Assembly: GCF_028736925.1 (NCBI RefSeq)
Contig: NZ_JAQZAT010000006.1
Location: 62,001-126,000, forward strand
Length of the DNA stretch: 64,000 bases
Origin: Flavivirga sp. 57AJ16
GTDB lineage: Bacteria; Bacteroidota; Bacteroidia; Flavobacteriales; Flavobacteriaceae
Direction: 5' to 3'
The notes under the pieces were generated by a model, which was not told where the DNA came from, did not search any database, and saw only the letters and a list, made by a program, of their open reading frames with translations. Every line of letters begins with the position of its first letter. Positions within the stretch are counted from its first letter, which is position 1. The translations under genes were made by a program, and so were the position numbers. Shown in pieces: positions 35,541-43,864 of this stretch.

Positions 35541-37553
35541 ATGTCTGAAGAAAGAAAGTCACTCAATTTTATTGAGCAAATTATAGAAGAGGATTTATCT
35601 AATGGCATGTCTAAAGACAAATTGCGTTTTAGATTCCCTCCAGAACCAAACGGTTACCTACATATCGGTCATACAAAAGCCATCGGTATCAGCTTTGGTC
35701 TAGGCGAAAAATATAAGGCCCCTGTTAACCTTCGTTTTGATGATACAAATCCAGCAAAAGAAGAACAGGAATATGTAGATGCCATTAAAGAAGATGTTGC
35801 CTGGTTAGGTTATAAATGGGATAAAGAATTATTTTCTTCAGATTACTTTCAACAACTTTACGATTGGGCCATTGTTCTTATAAAAGAAGGAAAAGCCTAT
35901 GTAGATTCACAGTCTAGTGAAGCTATGGCAGAACAAAAGGGAACCCCGACACAACCAGGAGTTGATGGCCCTTTTAGAGATAGGAGCGTCACTGAAAATT
36001 TAGATTTATTTGAACGTATGAAAAATGGCGAATTCGAAGAAGGTTCGCATATACTTCGTGCTAAAATAGATATGCAGCATCCTAACATGCTTATGCGAGA
36101 CCCCATCATGTATCGTATTTTGAAAAAGCATCACCATAGAACAGCTAACGACTGGTGCCTTTATCCGATGTACGATTGGACACATGGTGAAAGCGATTAT
36201 ATAGAACAAATATCGCATTCGTTATGTTCTTTAGAGTTTAAGCCCCATAGAGAACTTTACGATTGGTTTTTAGATCAGATTATAGATCATACGCTCGTAA
36301 GGCCAAAACAGCGTGAATTTGCTCGTTTAAACTTAAGTTACACCATTATGAGCAAGCGTAAGCTGCTTCAATTGGTTAACGATGGTGTGGTAAGTGGCTG
36401 GGACGACCCACGCATGCCAACCATTTCAGGTTTGCGCCGTCGCGGCTATACGCCCAATGCCATTAGAAAATTTGTGGAAACGGTTGGTGTTGCAAAACGT
36501 GATAATGTGATTGATGTATCTCTTTTGGAATTCTGTATTCGCGAAGATTTGAATAAAACGGCACCAAGGGTCATGGGTGTTTTGGACCCCGTAAAACTGG
36601 TTATTACAAATTATCCTGAAGATAAAGAGGAATGGTTAGAAGCAGAGAACAATCAAGAAGATGAAAATGCCGGATTTAGAAAAGTACCTTTTTCCCGTGA
36701 ATTGTATATTGAAAAAGACGATTTTAAAGAAGAAGCCGGTCATAAGTTTTTTAGGTTAAAATTAGGAGGAGAGGTGCGTCTTAAAAATGCTTATATAATT
36801 AAGGCAGAAGATGTTAAAAAAGATACGCACGGAAACATTACAGAAATTCATTGTACCTATTCAGAAGACACCTCTAAAAAAGTAAAAGGAACATTGCATT
36901 GGGTATCTATTAAGCACGCCATAAAAGTGGAAGTTAGAGAATATGATCGTTTGTTTATGGACGAAGCGCCAGATAGTCACCAAGACAAAGATTTTATGGA
37001 TTTTATAAATCCTCATTCGTTAAAAGTTATTGAAGCTTTTGTTGAGCCAAGTTTAAAAAACGCTAAGATAGGAGATCGGTTTCAGTTTCAACGTTTGGGC
37101 TATTTTAATGTGGATAATGATGCTACTTCAGAAAACATCATATTTAATAAAACAGTTGGATTACGTGATTCTTGGGCCAAGGCCAAAAAGGAGCCTGTGC
37201 AAAATAATTCAAATCAACAAAATAACAAACCGCAACAATCAAAACGAAAAGCGATTGATATTATCCAGCAACTAGGAAAAAAATATACCAATTTACCAGA
37301 ATTAAAGCAGCAAAAAATAAAGGCAGAGATTCAGGAACTTGCTAAAAATGTGGCTTACGAAGAGCTGCAACCGTTATTTAATACGGCAGTTAAAAAAGTG
37401 GGAACCAGAATTGCAGTAATACTTAGTTTAGGGGTCTTGTTAAAAAACGGACAAACCAAAAACGATGCTATAAACGAGTTTATTACTAAAGCTCTGGAGG
37501 ACAAAAATGAGCTGTTAGTATTTGAGGCTGAGTCTATTCATAATATGTTTTGA
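35541..37553 (+). CDS. glnS: Glutamine-tRNA ligase with C-terminal YqeY domain
   Basis: 670 aa from the ATG at 35541 (MSEERKSLNF); a TTG six codons upstream is less likely. The class I synthetase core has EPNGYLHIGHTKAIG (HIGH motif) and TIMSKRK (KMSKS-like), then the anticodon-binding beta barrels (about 340-540). A Gln/Asn/Lys-rich linker (about 555-575) joins a YqeY-like domain (about 575-670), related to the tRNA-binding tail of GatB. This fusion is common in Bacteroidota and some other phyla. Charges tRNA-Gln directly. Confidence 0.97.
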   Translation: MSEERKSLNFIEQIIEEDLSNGMSKDKLRFRFPPEPNGYLHIGHTKAIGISFGLGEKYKAPVNLRFDDTNPAKEEQEYVDAIKEDVAWLGYKWDKELFSSDYFQQLYDWAIVLIKEGKAYVDSQSSEAMAEQKGTPTQPGVDGPFRDRSVTENLDLFERMKNGEFEEGSHILRAKIDMQHPNMLMRDPIMYRILKKHHHRTANDWCLYPMYDWTHGESDYIEQISHSLCSLEFKPHRELYDWFLDQIIDHTLVRPKQREFARLNLSYTIMSKRKLLQLVNDGVVSGWDDPRMPTISGLRRRGYTPNAIRKFVETVGVAKRDNVIDVSLLEFCIREDLNKTAPRVMGVLDPVKLVITNYPEDKEEWLEAENNQEDENAGFRKVPFSRELYIEKDDFKEEAGHKFFRLKLGGEVRLKNAYIIKAEDVKKDTHGNITEIHCTYSEDTSKKVKGTLHWVSIKHAIKVEVREYDRLFMDEAPDSHQDKDFMDFINPHSLKVIEAFVEPSLKNAKIGDRFQFQRLGYFNVDNDATSENIIFNKTVGLRDSWAKAKKEPVQNNSNQQNNKPQQSKRKAIDIIQQLGKKYTNLPELKQQKIKAEIQELAKNVAYEELQPLFNTAVKKVGTRIAVILSLGVLLKNGQTKNDAINEFITKALEDKNELLVFEAESIHNMF

Positions 37554-37875
37554 AATATTGTTGTCCGATTAAAACTATAGACTATAATTTAAAGCCCATC
37601 TATAATAGTATTTGTAAAAGCATTACTGATTAGATTCCTTGCTTTTAATACTAGTTAAATCTATCAAGAAATATTTAGGTTTCTGGAAGTAAAACAATAA
37701 TGGTGTACCTGTTTGTCTGTTAGTTACAATCATGTCTTTGTTCTTGGTTCTAATAGCGAAGCGGTCTTACGTCTTTAATCGGACACTAATGGTTTTGAAA
37801 TTTATAAAACATTAAAAAACAATATTGATGTTATAATTTTATATATATTTATATTATAACTATAACTAAAATATT
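37554..37875. other. Spacer with possible inverted ends
   Basis: No gene. TTGTCCGATTAAA near 37,559 and TTTAATCGGACA near 37,775 are inverted copies, suggesting the ends of a roughly 225-bp mobile remnant. Its right part contains the 88-nt element listed separately. Confidence 0.45.
37709..37796. repeat. 88-nt dispersed element, copy A (upstream of DUF1761 gene)
   Basis: Aligns without gaps to 52,922-53,009 with 67 of 88 positions equal by my count, including exact runs CTGTTTGTC and TTCTTGGTTCT. It lies about 80 bp before a plus-strand gene, as copy B does before rpiB. Could be a structured RNA, a promoter-bearing repeat or an IS end. Confidence 0.6.
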
Positions 37876-38361
37876 ATGGATTTATTAAACTTTCCAGCAA
37901 TCATTGTTGCTGCAGTTTCGGCATTAGTTGTCGGATTTATTTGGTACAACCCAAAAGTGTTTGGTAATGCTTGGATGCAAGCAGCAGGCATGACAGAAGA
38001 ACAAGTAAAAGGCGGAAATATGGCTAAGATTTTTGGTTTAGCATTATTATTCGCTTTCTTATTGGCAATGGCACTTCCTGGTATTGTTATTCATCAAATG
38101 GGAGCTTTTAGCTTAGTTGGTGGCGACCCATCTGTTGCATTACCATCTTATGAAGCTTTCATGAACGACTATGGTGATGCTTTCAGAACCTTTAAACATG
38201 GTGCTCTTCATGGTGTTATAGCTGGTGTTTTTATTGCGCTCCCCATTATAGGCACAAATGCTTTGTTTGAACGTAAAGGCGCTAAATATATTTTTATTAA
38301 TAGCGGTTATTGGATTGTAACTTTAGGCGTTATGGGAGCTATTATTTGTGGCTGGAAATAA
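37876..38361 (+). CDS. DUF1761 domain membrane protein
   Basis: 161 aa with four predicted membrane helices. Begins MDLLNFPAIIVAAVSALVVG, followed by the DUF1761 signature GFIWYNPKVFGNAWMQAAGM. Function unknown; such proteins are small inner-membrane proteins common in Bacteroidota. It is monocistronic: spacer with repeats upstream, terminator hairpin 27 bp downstream. Confidence 0.88.
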   Translation: MDLLNFPAIIVAAVSALVVGFIWYNPKVFGNAWMQAAGMTEEQVKGGNMAKIFGLALLFAFLLAMALPGIVIHQMGAFSLVGGDPSVALPSYEAFMNDYGDAFRTFKHGALHGVIAGVFIALPIIGTNALFERKGAKYIFINSGYWIVTLGVMGAIICGWK

Positions 38362-38387
38362 TCATTTTGTAAAGTTTTAACATATCT

Positions 38388-38424
38388 AGAGACTGAAAAT
38401 TGTAATTTTTCAGTCTCTCTTATT
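38388..38424 (+). terminator. Terminator after DUF1761 gene
   Basis: Stem AGAGACTGAAA / TTTCAGTCTCT with an A+T-rich loop and a T-rich tail. It ends 8-14 bp before the next start codon, so the next gene may need a promoter inside or around this hairpin. Confidence 0.75.
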
Positions 38425-38431
38425 ATTCCTA

Positions 38432-39592
38432 TTGAATAAAACAGCTCATATTTATCATTCTGCGAACACCCTCCCTAAAGGTTGGGATGCTTTTGTAAAA
38501 CACGATATCTTTTTACAAGTTGACTATTTAAAAGCTTTAGAGGAAGCATCTCCAGACAATATACAGCTCTTTTATGTTGGCGTTTTTAAAGAAGACCTAC
38601 TGGTTGGTGTAGCTATCATTCAGCGCGTGCAATTGTACCTAAAAGATATGTTTAGGAAAACACAGGTGTCCTGTTTGAAGGAATTTTTTCAAAATATCAT
38701 TTCAAAGATTCTTAAAGGAAACATATTAGTTGTTGGAAACTTAACCCATACGGGGCAGCATGGTGTATTTTTTAACAAGGAGAGCATATCTCAATTTACA
38801 TATTTAGAATGTGTTTTTAATGCCTTACAGATTATTAAAAAAGACATAAAGGAAAAGCAAAACAAGAAAATCCGTGCTATTATGTTTAAGGATTATTTTC
38901 TTGATGATGCTATTCACGCTGAAGCCTCTTTTTTTAGTTCACATAAATTATACAAAGTTTTAGTACAGCCAAACATGATTATGAAAATACGACCAGAGTG
39001 GAAGGTTATTGATGATTATCTGGCTAGTATGACCAAGAAATATCGAACACGATATAAGCGAGCAAAAACGAAATTAGGTGTTATTACCTGCCATGAATTA
39101 GACTTAGAAACTATTAAAAGTAATTCGAACAAACTACATGGCTTTTATTTGAACGTTTCTAAAAATGCAAAGTTTAATACCTTTTTGTTACCAGAAGATC
39201 ATTTTTATAGTCTAAAGTTCTATTTAAAAGAAAATTTCAGCGTTTTTGGGTATTATCTAAAAGATGAACTCGTTGGTTTCTTTTCTCTAATATTAAACAA
39301 TAAGAATTTGGAAACTTATTTTTTAGGTTATGATGCCAAACACCAATATTCAAATCAATTGTATTTAAATATGTTATATGACATGGCTAAATACGGCATT
39401 GATAATGCGTTTTCTTCTATTGTGTATGCTAGAACAGCTATGGAGATTAAAAGCTCTGTAGGGGCTAAACCTGAAGCTATGGCGGTATATATGAAACACA
39501 CCAACGGCTTTATAAATGCTGTTTTAAAACAAGTGTTTGGTTTAATGAACCCTAAACAAGACTGGGAAGAGCGACATCCTTTTAAAGAATGA
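38432..39592 (+). CDS. GNAT-fold acyltransferase-like protein (FemAB/COG3146-like)
   Basis: 386 aa, cytoplasmic, TTG start (no ATG fits closer to the terminator). Two GNAT-like halves can be suspected: the C-terminal half has FSVFGYYLKDELVGFFSLIL and YLNMLYDMAKYGIDNAFSSI, resembling acetyl-CoA/aminoacyl-tRNA binding folds of peptidoglycan bridge-forming or lipid-modifying transferases. The middle has a basic stretch (KKYRTRYKRAKTK) like those that contact tRNA or phospholipid. Substrate unknown. The stop codon overlaps the left end of an inverted-repeat element. Confidence 0.7.
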   Translation: MNKTAHIYHSANTLPKGWDAFVKHDIFLQVDYLKALEEASPDNIQLFYVGVFKEDLLVGVAIIQRVQLYLKDMFRKTQVSCLKEFFQNIISKILKGNILVVGNLTHTGQHGVFFNKESISQFTYLECVFNALQIIKKDIKEKQNKKIRAIMFKDYFLDDAIHAEASFFSSHKLYKVLVQPNMIMKIRPEWKVIDDYLASMTKKYRTRYKRAKTKLGVITCHELDLETIKSNSNKLHGFYLNVSKNAKFNTFLLPEDHFYSLKFYLKENFSVFGYYLKDELVGFFSLILNNKNLETYFLGYDAKHQYSNQLYLNMLYDMAKYGIDNAFSSIVYARTAMEIKSSVGAKPEAMAVYMKHTNGFINAVLKQVFGLMNPKQDWEERHPFKE

Positions 39593-39721
39593 GGGTGTCT
39601 AAAAAGTCTTTATAATTTGATTTGTCAGGTTGAGCCTGTCGAAACCGATATTGATTATCAGTAAGTTAAAAATATTTCGACAAGCTCAATATGACATCGA
39701 ACTTACTTTTTAGACACCCTC
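39591..39721. repeat. 131-bp nested inverted-repeat element
   Basis: Perfect 17-bp ends GAGGGTGTCTAAAAAGT and ACTTTTTAGACACCCTC. Inside is a second inverted pair, GGTTGAGCCTGTCGAAA and TTTCGACAAGCTCAATATGA, from a common flavobacterial intergenic repeat. It sits between convergent genes and may act as a two-way terminator. Confidence 0.8.
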
Positions 39722-39727
39722 TATATA

Positions 39728-40255
39728 TCAAAGGTCTTCGGTAGTCATTTCGTCATCCGGAATCTTCAAACTTGTTTTAAAATTTGGAAGTACTTGATTC
39801 ATCATAGCTTCATTTTTTAATTGCTTAATATCAATAAAACACCATAATTTTGTTTCAGCATTATAAATTCCAAATAAGTAGCTTTTAGTTTTAATCCGCT
39901 TTCCATCCATAATCACTTGATTGAAAGCTTCAACATAACAGCGATATTCATCATCTTCTAAAACAACATCGGAAACTCCTAAAACATCAGATTTTTCAAA
40001 AATAAAACCGCTTTCTTTCATCGTATTAAACGTTGAGTTTAATAATTCAATCGCCTTTTCTTTCCCACCCATCATTTTTAAAAAACCTGGGTGACTATAA
40101 TCTAAAGCCTTATCAAAATTCATTTTTAAAGTGGCTTGACATATACTTTTAGCATCTCTTAAAGCCGATGCTTTTAATACTTCTGTAGACTGGGCAAAAG
40201 AAATGCTACTACAAAACAGTAGCAGCATTAAAACAGTTGAAGTTATTTTATTCAT
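39728..40255 (-). CDS. Exported protein of unknown function
   Basis: 175 aa from the ATG at 40255, giving the signal peptide MNKITSTVLMLLLFCSSISFAQ; an upstream ATG would place charged residues before it. The mature part starts STEVLKASALRDAKSICQAT and resembles small periplasmic SnoaL/NTF2-like proteins (SHPGFLKMMGGKEKAIELLN, then strands ending YLFGIYNAETKLWCFIDI), though I do not recognise a named family. It overlaps the end of the SPFH gene by 8 bp, so it is co-expressed with it. Confidence 0.7.
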   Translation of the reverse strand: MNKITSTVLMLLLFCSSISFAQSTEVLKASALRDAKSICQATLKMNFDKALDYSHPGFLKMMGGKEKAIELLNSTFNTMKESGFIFEKSDVLGVSDVVLEDDEYRCYVEAFNQVIMDGKRIKTKSYLFGIYNAETKLWCFIDIKQLKNEAMMNQVLPNFKTSLKIPDDEMTTEDL

Positions 40256-41177
40256 CTTTGTTCTTATCTTTTTTAGCATTTTTCATAGCTTCTCCTATTT
40301 GATTGCTAGCGGTAAAGCTTGCGACCATATCATTTAACATTTGGCTTCCTGCCTGTGGTGAATTAGGTAATAAAATTAAGTTACTATTGGTCTCTTGCCC
40401 TATAGCTTGTAAGGTATCATAATGTTGTGTTACTACTATAAGTGCTGATGCTTCTTGCGAGTTAATACCAACTTTATTAAGAACTTCAACAGACTCTTCT
40501 AAACCACGAGCAATTTCACGACGTTGATCTGCAATACCTTGACCTTGCAAACGCTTGCTTTCTGCTTCTGCTTTTGCTTTTTCAACAATTAAAATACGAG
40601 CAGCATCGCCTTCGTATTGTGCAGCTGTTTTTTCTCTATCTGCAGCATTAATTCTATTCATGGCCGCTTTTACCTGGGCATCTGGATCGATATCCGTTAC
40701 AAGTGTTTTAATAATATCATAACCGTAATCTTGCATAGCATCATTCAATTCAGATTTTACAGCGATAGCAATATCATCTTTTTTTAAGAAAACATCATCT
40801 AAAATCATTTTTGGTACTTCTGCACGTACCACATCAAACACATAACTTGTAATCTGATCATGGGGGTAATCCAATTTATAAAAAGCATCTTCAACCTTGT
40901 TTCTAATGACTTTATATTGCACAGATACTTTTAAACGTACAAATACATCATCTTTAGTTTTTGTTTCCACAATAACATCTAGTTGTTGAATTTTTAAACT
41001 TAATCTGCCTGCAATTCTATCCACCAAAGGAATTTTTAACTGTAAGCCTGATTGGCGAATAGATTGAAACCTACCGAAGCGTTCTATAATAGCCGCGGTT
41101 TGTTGTTTTACAATAAAGAATGACGAGATTAATATTATTAATCCGAATACGATAATGGGAATAAAGAAATAACTCAT
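40248..41177 (-). CDS. SPFH/Band 7 protein, paraslipin (QmcA-like)
   Basis: 309 aa. One N-terminal membrane helix (about 4-24), a Band 7 domain (about 22-180; VKQQTAAIIERFGRF and TKTKDDVFVRLKVSVQYKV) and a helical coiled-coil segment rich in Ala/Glu (AEAESKRLQGQGIADQRREI), then a C-terminal tail (about 250-309). Such proteins assemble membrane microdomains and modulate proteases. The last codons overlap the downstream exported-protein gene. Confidence 0.92.
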   Translation of the reverse strand: MSYFFIPIIVFGLIILISSFFIVKQQTAAIIERFGRFQSIRQSGLQLKIPLVDRIAGRLSLKIQQLDVIVETKTKDDVFVRLKVSVQYKVIRNKVEDAFYKLDYPHDQITSYVFDVVRAEVPKMILDDVFLKKDDIAIAVKSELNDAMQDYGYDIIKTLVTDIDPDAQVKAAMNRINAADREKTAAQYEGDAARILIVEKAKAEAESKRLQGQGIADQRREIARGLEESVEVLNKVGINSQEASALIVVTQHYDTLQAIGQETNSNLILLPNSPQAGSQMLNDMVASFTASNQIGEAMKNAKKDKNKDE

Positions 41178-41254
41178 GGTATTTGTATAAAATGTTAGAA
41201 AATATCGAATGACTAATTTAAGTTATATTTACACACTTATCCCTATAAATAATT

Positions 41255-41935
41255 ATGAAAAAACAACTTATCTTATTAGTAGCTATAGCTATCTGTTTTG
41301 TTACAACAAATTTTGCACAAAAAGGACATTATAGAATTTCCAATGGTTTTGGAATTAACGGTGGTATTACCAAATTTGATATGACAACCAATAACTTTGT
41401 TACCAAACAAGGGGATGGGTTTTTAGGGGGGTTATTGGCAACGGTCAACCTCCCTCATCGATGGTACCATATGAGTTTTGGTATGCAATTATCTGAAAGC
41501 AATATTGAAATTTTAGGAAGACCTGCTATAGCCAGTACCGAAGAAGCATTTGTTGAATATAAAATGTTTGCTGCTCAAATAGCACTTTTAGGTCATATAA
41601 AAATAATTCCTGATTATGTTACTATAGACTTGGGCCCCATGCTGCAATACAATAGTAGGTTGGAATTTAAAAATAAAGCGCAAGAAGGTTATTATATAAA
41701 TAATTACACCAATTTATCTGCAGAAGCTATTACCAATATTTCCCCATTTAATTTAAATGGCGCCGTAGGTGCTTCGGTAGGTATAAAAAACTTAAAAATC
41801 AAGGCACAATATCTTTATGGTTTCACCAATATTTTGAAAAAACTTGAAAATCAAAATTTAGATACCAGTGGAGGCGATGCCCGTTTTAAAGGACATCAAA
41901 CCATGTTGGTTTTAGGGGCGATTGTTTTGTTTTAG
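41255..41935 (+). CDS. Outer-membrane beta-barrel family protein
   Basis: 226 aa. Signal peptide (cut after TNFAQ), then alternating strands typical of a small 8- to 10-strand barrel: NGFGINGGITKFDM, HMSFGMQLSES, VTIDLGPMLQYN, LNGAVGASVGIKNLKIKAQY, ending QTMLVLGAIVLF with a terminal aromatic. It resembles PorT-like/outer membrane beta-barrel families. No function can be given. Divergent from the SPFH gene (77-bp spacer). Confidence 0.75.
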   Translation: MKKQLILLVAIAICFVTTNFAQKGHYRISNGFGINGGITKFDMTTNNFVTKQGDGFLGGLLATVNLPHRWYHMSFGMQLSESNIEILGRPAIASTEEAFVEYKMFAAQIALLGHIKIIPDYVTIDLGPMLQYNSRLEFKNKAQEGYYINNYTNLSAEAITNISPFNLNGAVGASVGIKNLKIKAQYLYGFTNILKKLENQNLDTSGGDARFKGHQTMLVLGAIVLF

Positions 41936-41940
41936 ATTTG

Positions 41941-42008
41941 TCATTCCTGCGAAGGCAGGAATCTCATAAATTGAAATCATAAAAGTAGATTCCTGCCTTC
42001 GCAGAAAT
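41941..42008. repeat. Pair of palindromic repeat units between convergent genes
   Basis: TCATTCCTGCGAAGGCAGGA + ATC at 41941-41963 and its inverted form GATTCCTGCCTTCGCAGAAAT at 41988-42008 enclose 24 nt. The first unit is identical to the copy inside rnr. The pair can form a long hairpin between the barrel gene and gltX. Confidence 0.85.
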
Positions 42009-42015
42009 TAAAAAC

Positions 42016-43635
42016 TTATAAAGAAGCTATGGCAGCTTCAATCCGTTTAACACTTTCTACTTTCCCAATCATATACATAATATCAAACACATCCGGACCT
42101 TGTAAAGCGCCAACTAATGCTAAACGCAAAGGCATCATCACTTTACCAAAGCCAATTTCTTTGTCCGTAATCCAGCCTTTAATTTTAGTTTGAAGGTTTT
42201 CTACTGAAAAATCCTCTATGGTATCAATAATTGATACCAATTCCTGCATAAGTTCTTTTGTGCCTTCCTTAAAAGCCTTTTTTGATGCTTTTTCATCATA
42301 GGCCTTTGGCGCTTGAAAAAAGAAATGACTTAAGTCCCAAAAATCTGAGATGAACGTCGCACGTTCTTTTATGAGTCCAATGACCATAGAAATATAATTC
42401 ACATCTATATCATTATGAACATTGGGAGGCATCTTATTATTAGATTCTTCGCTATAGCCTGTACTGAGCGTAGTCGAAGTACTCTGAATGACATTTAACT
42501 TTTCATCAACAATGGATTTAAACCACTTAGCTAAATCATTATTGTTTTGTTCTTGCATATAATGATGGTTAAACCACTTGATCTTTTCAGGGTCAAAACG
42601 AGCTCCCGATTTATTAACACGGCTCAAATCGAAGGCTTCGATAAGTTCATCCAAGCTAAAAATTTCCTGTTCGGTTCCTGGGTTCCAACCTAAAAAAGCC
42701 AAGAAATTCACCATAGCTTCAGGAAAATACCCAGCTTCTTTATAACCTTTTGAAATCTCGTTGCTTTTAGGGTCTTTCCATTCTAAAGGAAATACAGGAA
42801 AGCCCAACTTATCCCCATCGCGCTTGCTTAATTTTCCTTTTCCTGTTGGTTTTAAAATTAACGGCAAATGTGCAAATTCTGGAACCTCCCAGCCAAAAGC
42901 CTTGTATAATTGATAGTGCAATGCTAAAGATGGTAACCATTCCTCACCGCGAATAACATGTGTTATTTCCATTAAATGGTCGTCCACAATATTCGCTAAA
43001 TGGTAGGTTGGCATCCCATCGCTCTTAAACAATACCTTATCGTCTAAAATATTGGTGTCTATTTTAATATCACCACGAATAATATCTGTTAAATGAAGTG
43101 TTTCGTCCTGCGGGGATTTAAATCGGATCACATACGCATCACCGGCATCTAATCTCGATTTAACGTCTTCCGCGCCAAGCGATAAAGAATTATCCAATTT
43201 TAAACGATTATGCCAATTATAGATAAACGTTTTGCCTTTAGCTTCATGATCTTTCCTATGAAAATCTAATGTTTCGGCAGTATCAAAAGCATAATAAGCA
43301 TGGCCCGATGCAATCAATTCATCAGCATATTGTTTATATAAATGCTTTCGTTCACTTTGCCTGTAAGGACCAAATGTTTCGTTTTTGGAATTGGTACCGG
43401 CCACAGTAAAAGTAGGCCCTTCATCAAAAGGGATACCGCACCAATTAAACGCATCAACAATGTACTTTTCTGCACCCTCAACATATCTGGTCTGGTCGGT
43501 ATCTTCTATTCTAAGAACAAAAGTTCCTTGATGCTTTTTTGCAAATAAATAGTTGAATAAAGCGGTGCGAACACCTCCTATATGTAAGGGGCCTGTTGGG
43601 CTAGGTGCAAAACGCACGCGAACGTTTTTGGTCAT
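42016..43635 (-). CDS. gltX: Glutamate-tRNA ligase
   Basis: 539 aa. Class I synthetase with PSPTGPLHIGGVRTAL (HIGH motif, near residue 10) and KLSKRDGDK (KMSKS-like, near 270), EDTDQTRYV, and the C-terminal anticodon-binding domain (about 370-539). It is somewhat longer than usual because residues about 380-398 (VIQSTSTTLSTGYSEES) are encoded by a palindromic intergenic-type repeat inserted in frame at the start of the anticodon-binding region. The frame continues into family-like sequence (VIGLIKERATFISDFW), so the protein is probably functional. Upstream is a 230-bp spacer shared with the divergent DUF4175 gene. Confidence 0.96.
   Translation of the reverse strand: MTKNVRVRFAPSPTGPLHIGGVRTALFNYLFAKKHQGTFVLRIEDTDQTRYVEGAEKYIVDAFNWCGIPFDEGPTFTVAGTNSKNETFGPYRQSERKHLYKQYADELIASGHAYYAFDTAETLDFHRKDHEAKGKTFIYNWHNRLKLDNSLSLGAEDVKSRLDAGDAYVIRFKSPQDETLHLTDIIRGDIKIDTNILDDKVLFKSDGMPTYHLANIVDDHLMEITHVIRGEEWLPSLALHYQLYKAFGWEVPEFAHLPLILKPTGKGKLSKRDGDKLGFPVFPLEWKDPKSNEISKGYKEAGYFPEAMVNFLAFLGWNPGTEQEIFSLDELIEAFDLSRVNKSGARFDPEKIKWFNHHYMQEQNNNDLAKWFKSIVDEKLNVIQSTSTTLSTGYSEESNNKMPPNVHNDIDVNYISMVIGLIKERATFISDFWDLSHFFFQAPKAYDEKASKKAFKEGTKELMQELVSIIDTIEDFSVENLQTKIKGWITDKEIGFGKVMMPLRLALVGALQGPDVFDIMYMIGKVESVKRIEAAIASL
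42442..42494. repeat. In-frame palindromic repeat inside gltX
   Basis: The outer parts AGATTCTTCGC and CTGAATGACAT equal the ends of the intergenic unit at 54,551-54,577, and the core GTACTGAGCGTAGTCGAAGT is the inverse of the intergenic unit at 59,898. The composite repeat is translated as part of gltX. Confidence 0.85.
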
Positions 43636-43864
43636 ATTCTATAAATTTGTTTGCAAAGATACAGATAAGCTATAATAGAAAATACCAGACATAAAGATTT
43701 TTAATAATGACCCTATTGAAATCGGTATAACTTAACAATTAACACTTAATTATAAACTCTATACTAAAAAAATCGTAGTTTAGTAAGTCGTTATATTAAC
43801 TTTTAAATACTTTATTTAAAAAAAAAATCGAATTTGTAGGTCCCAGACATCAAGCATCCTGACC

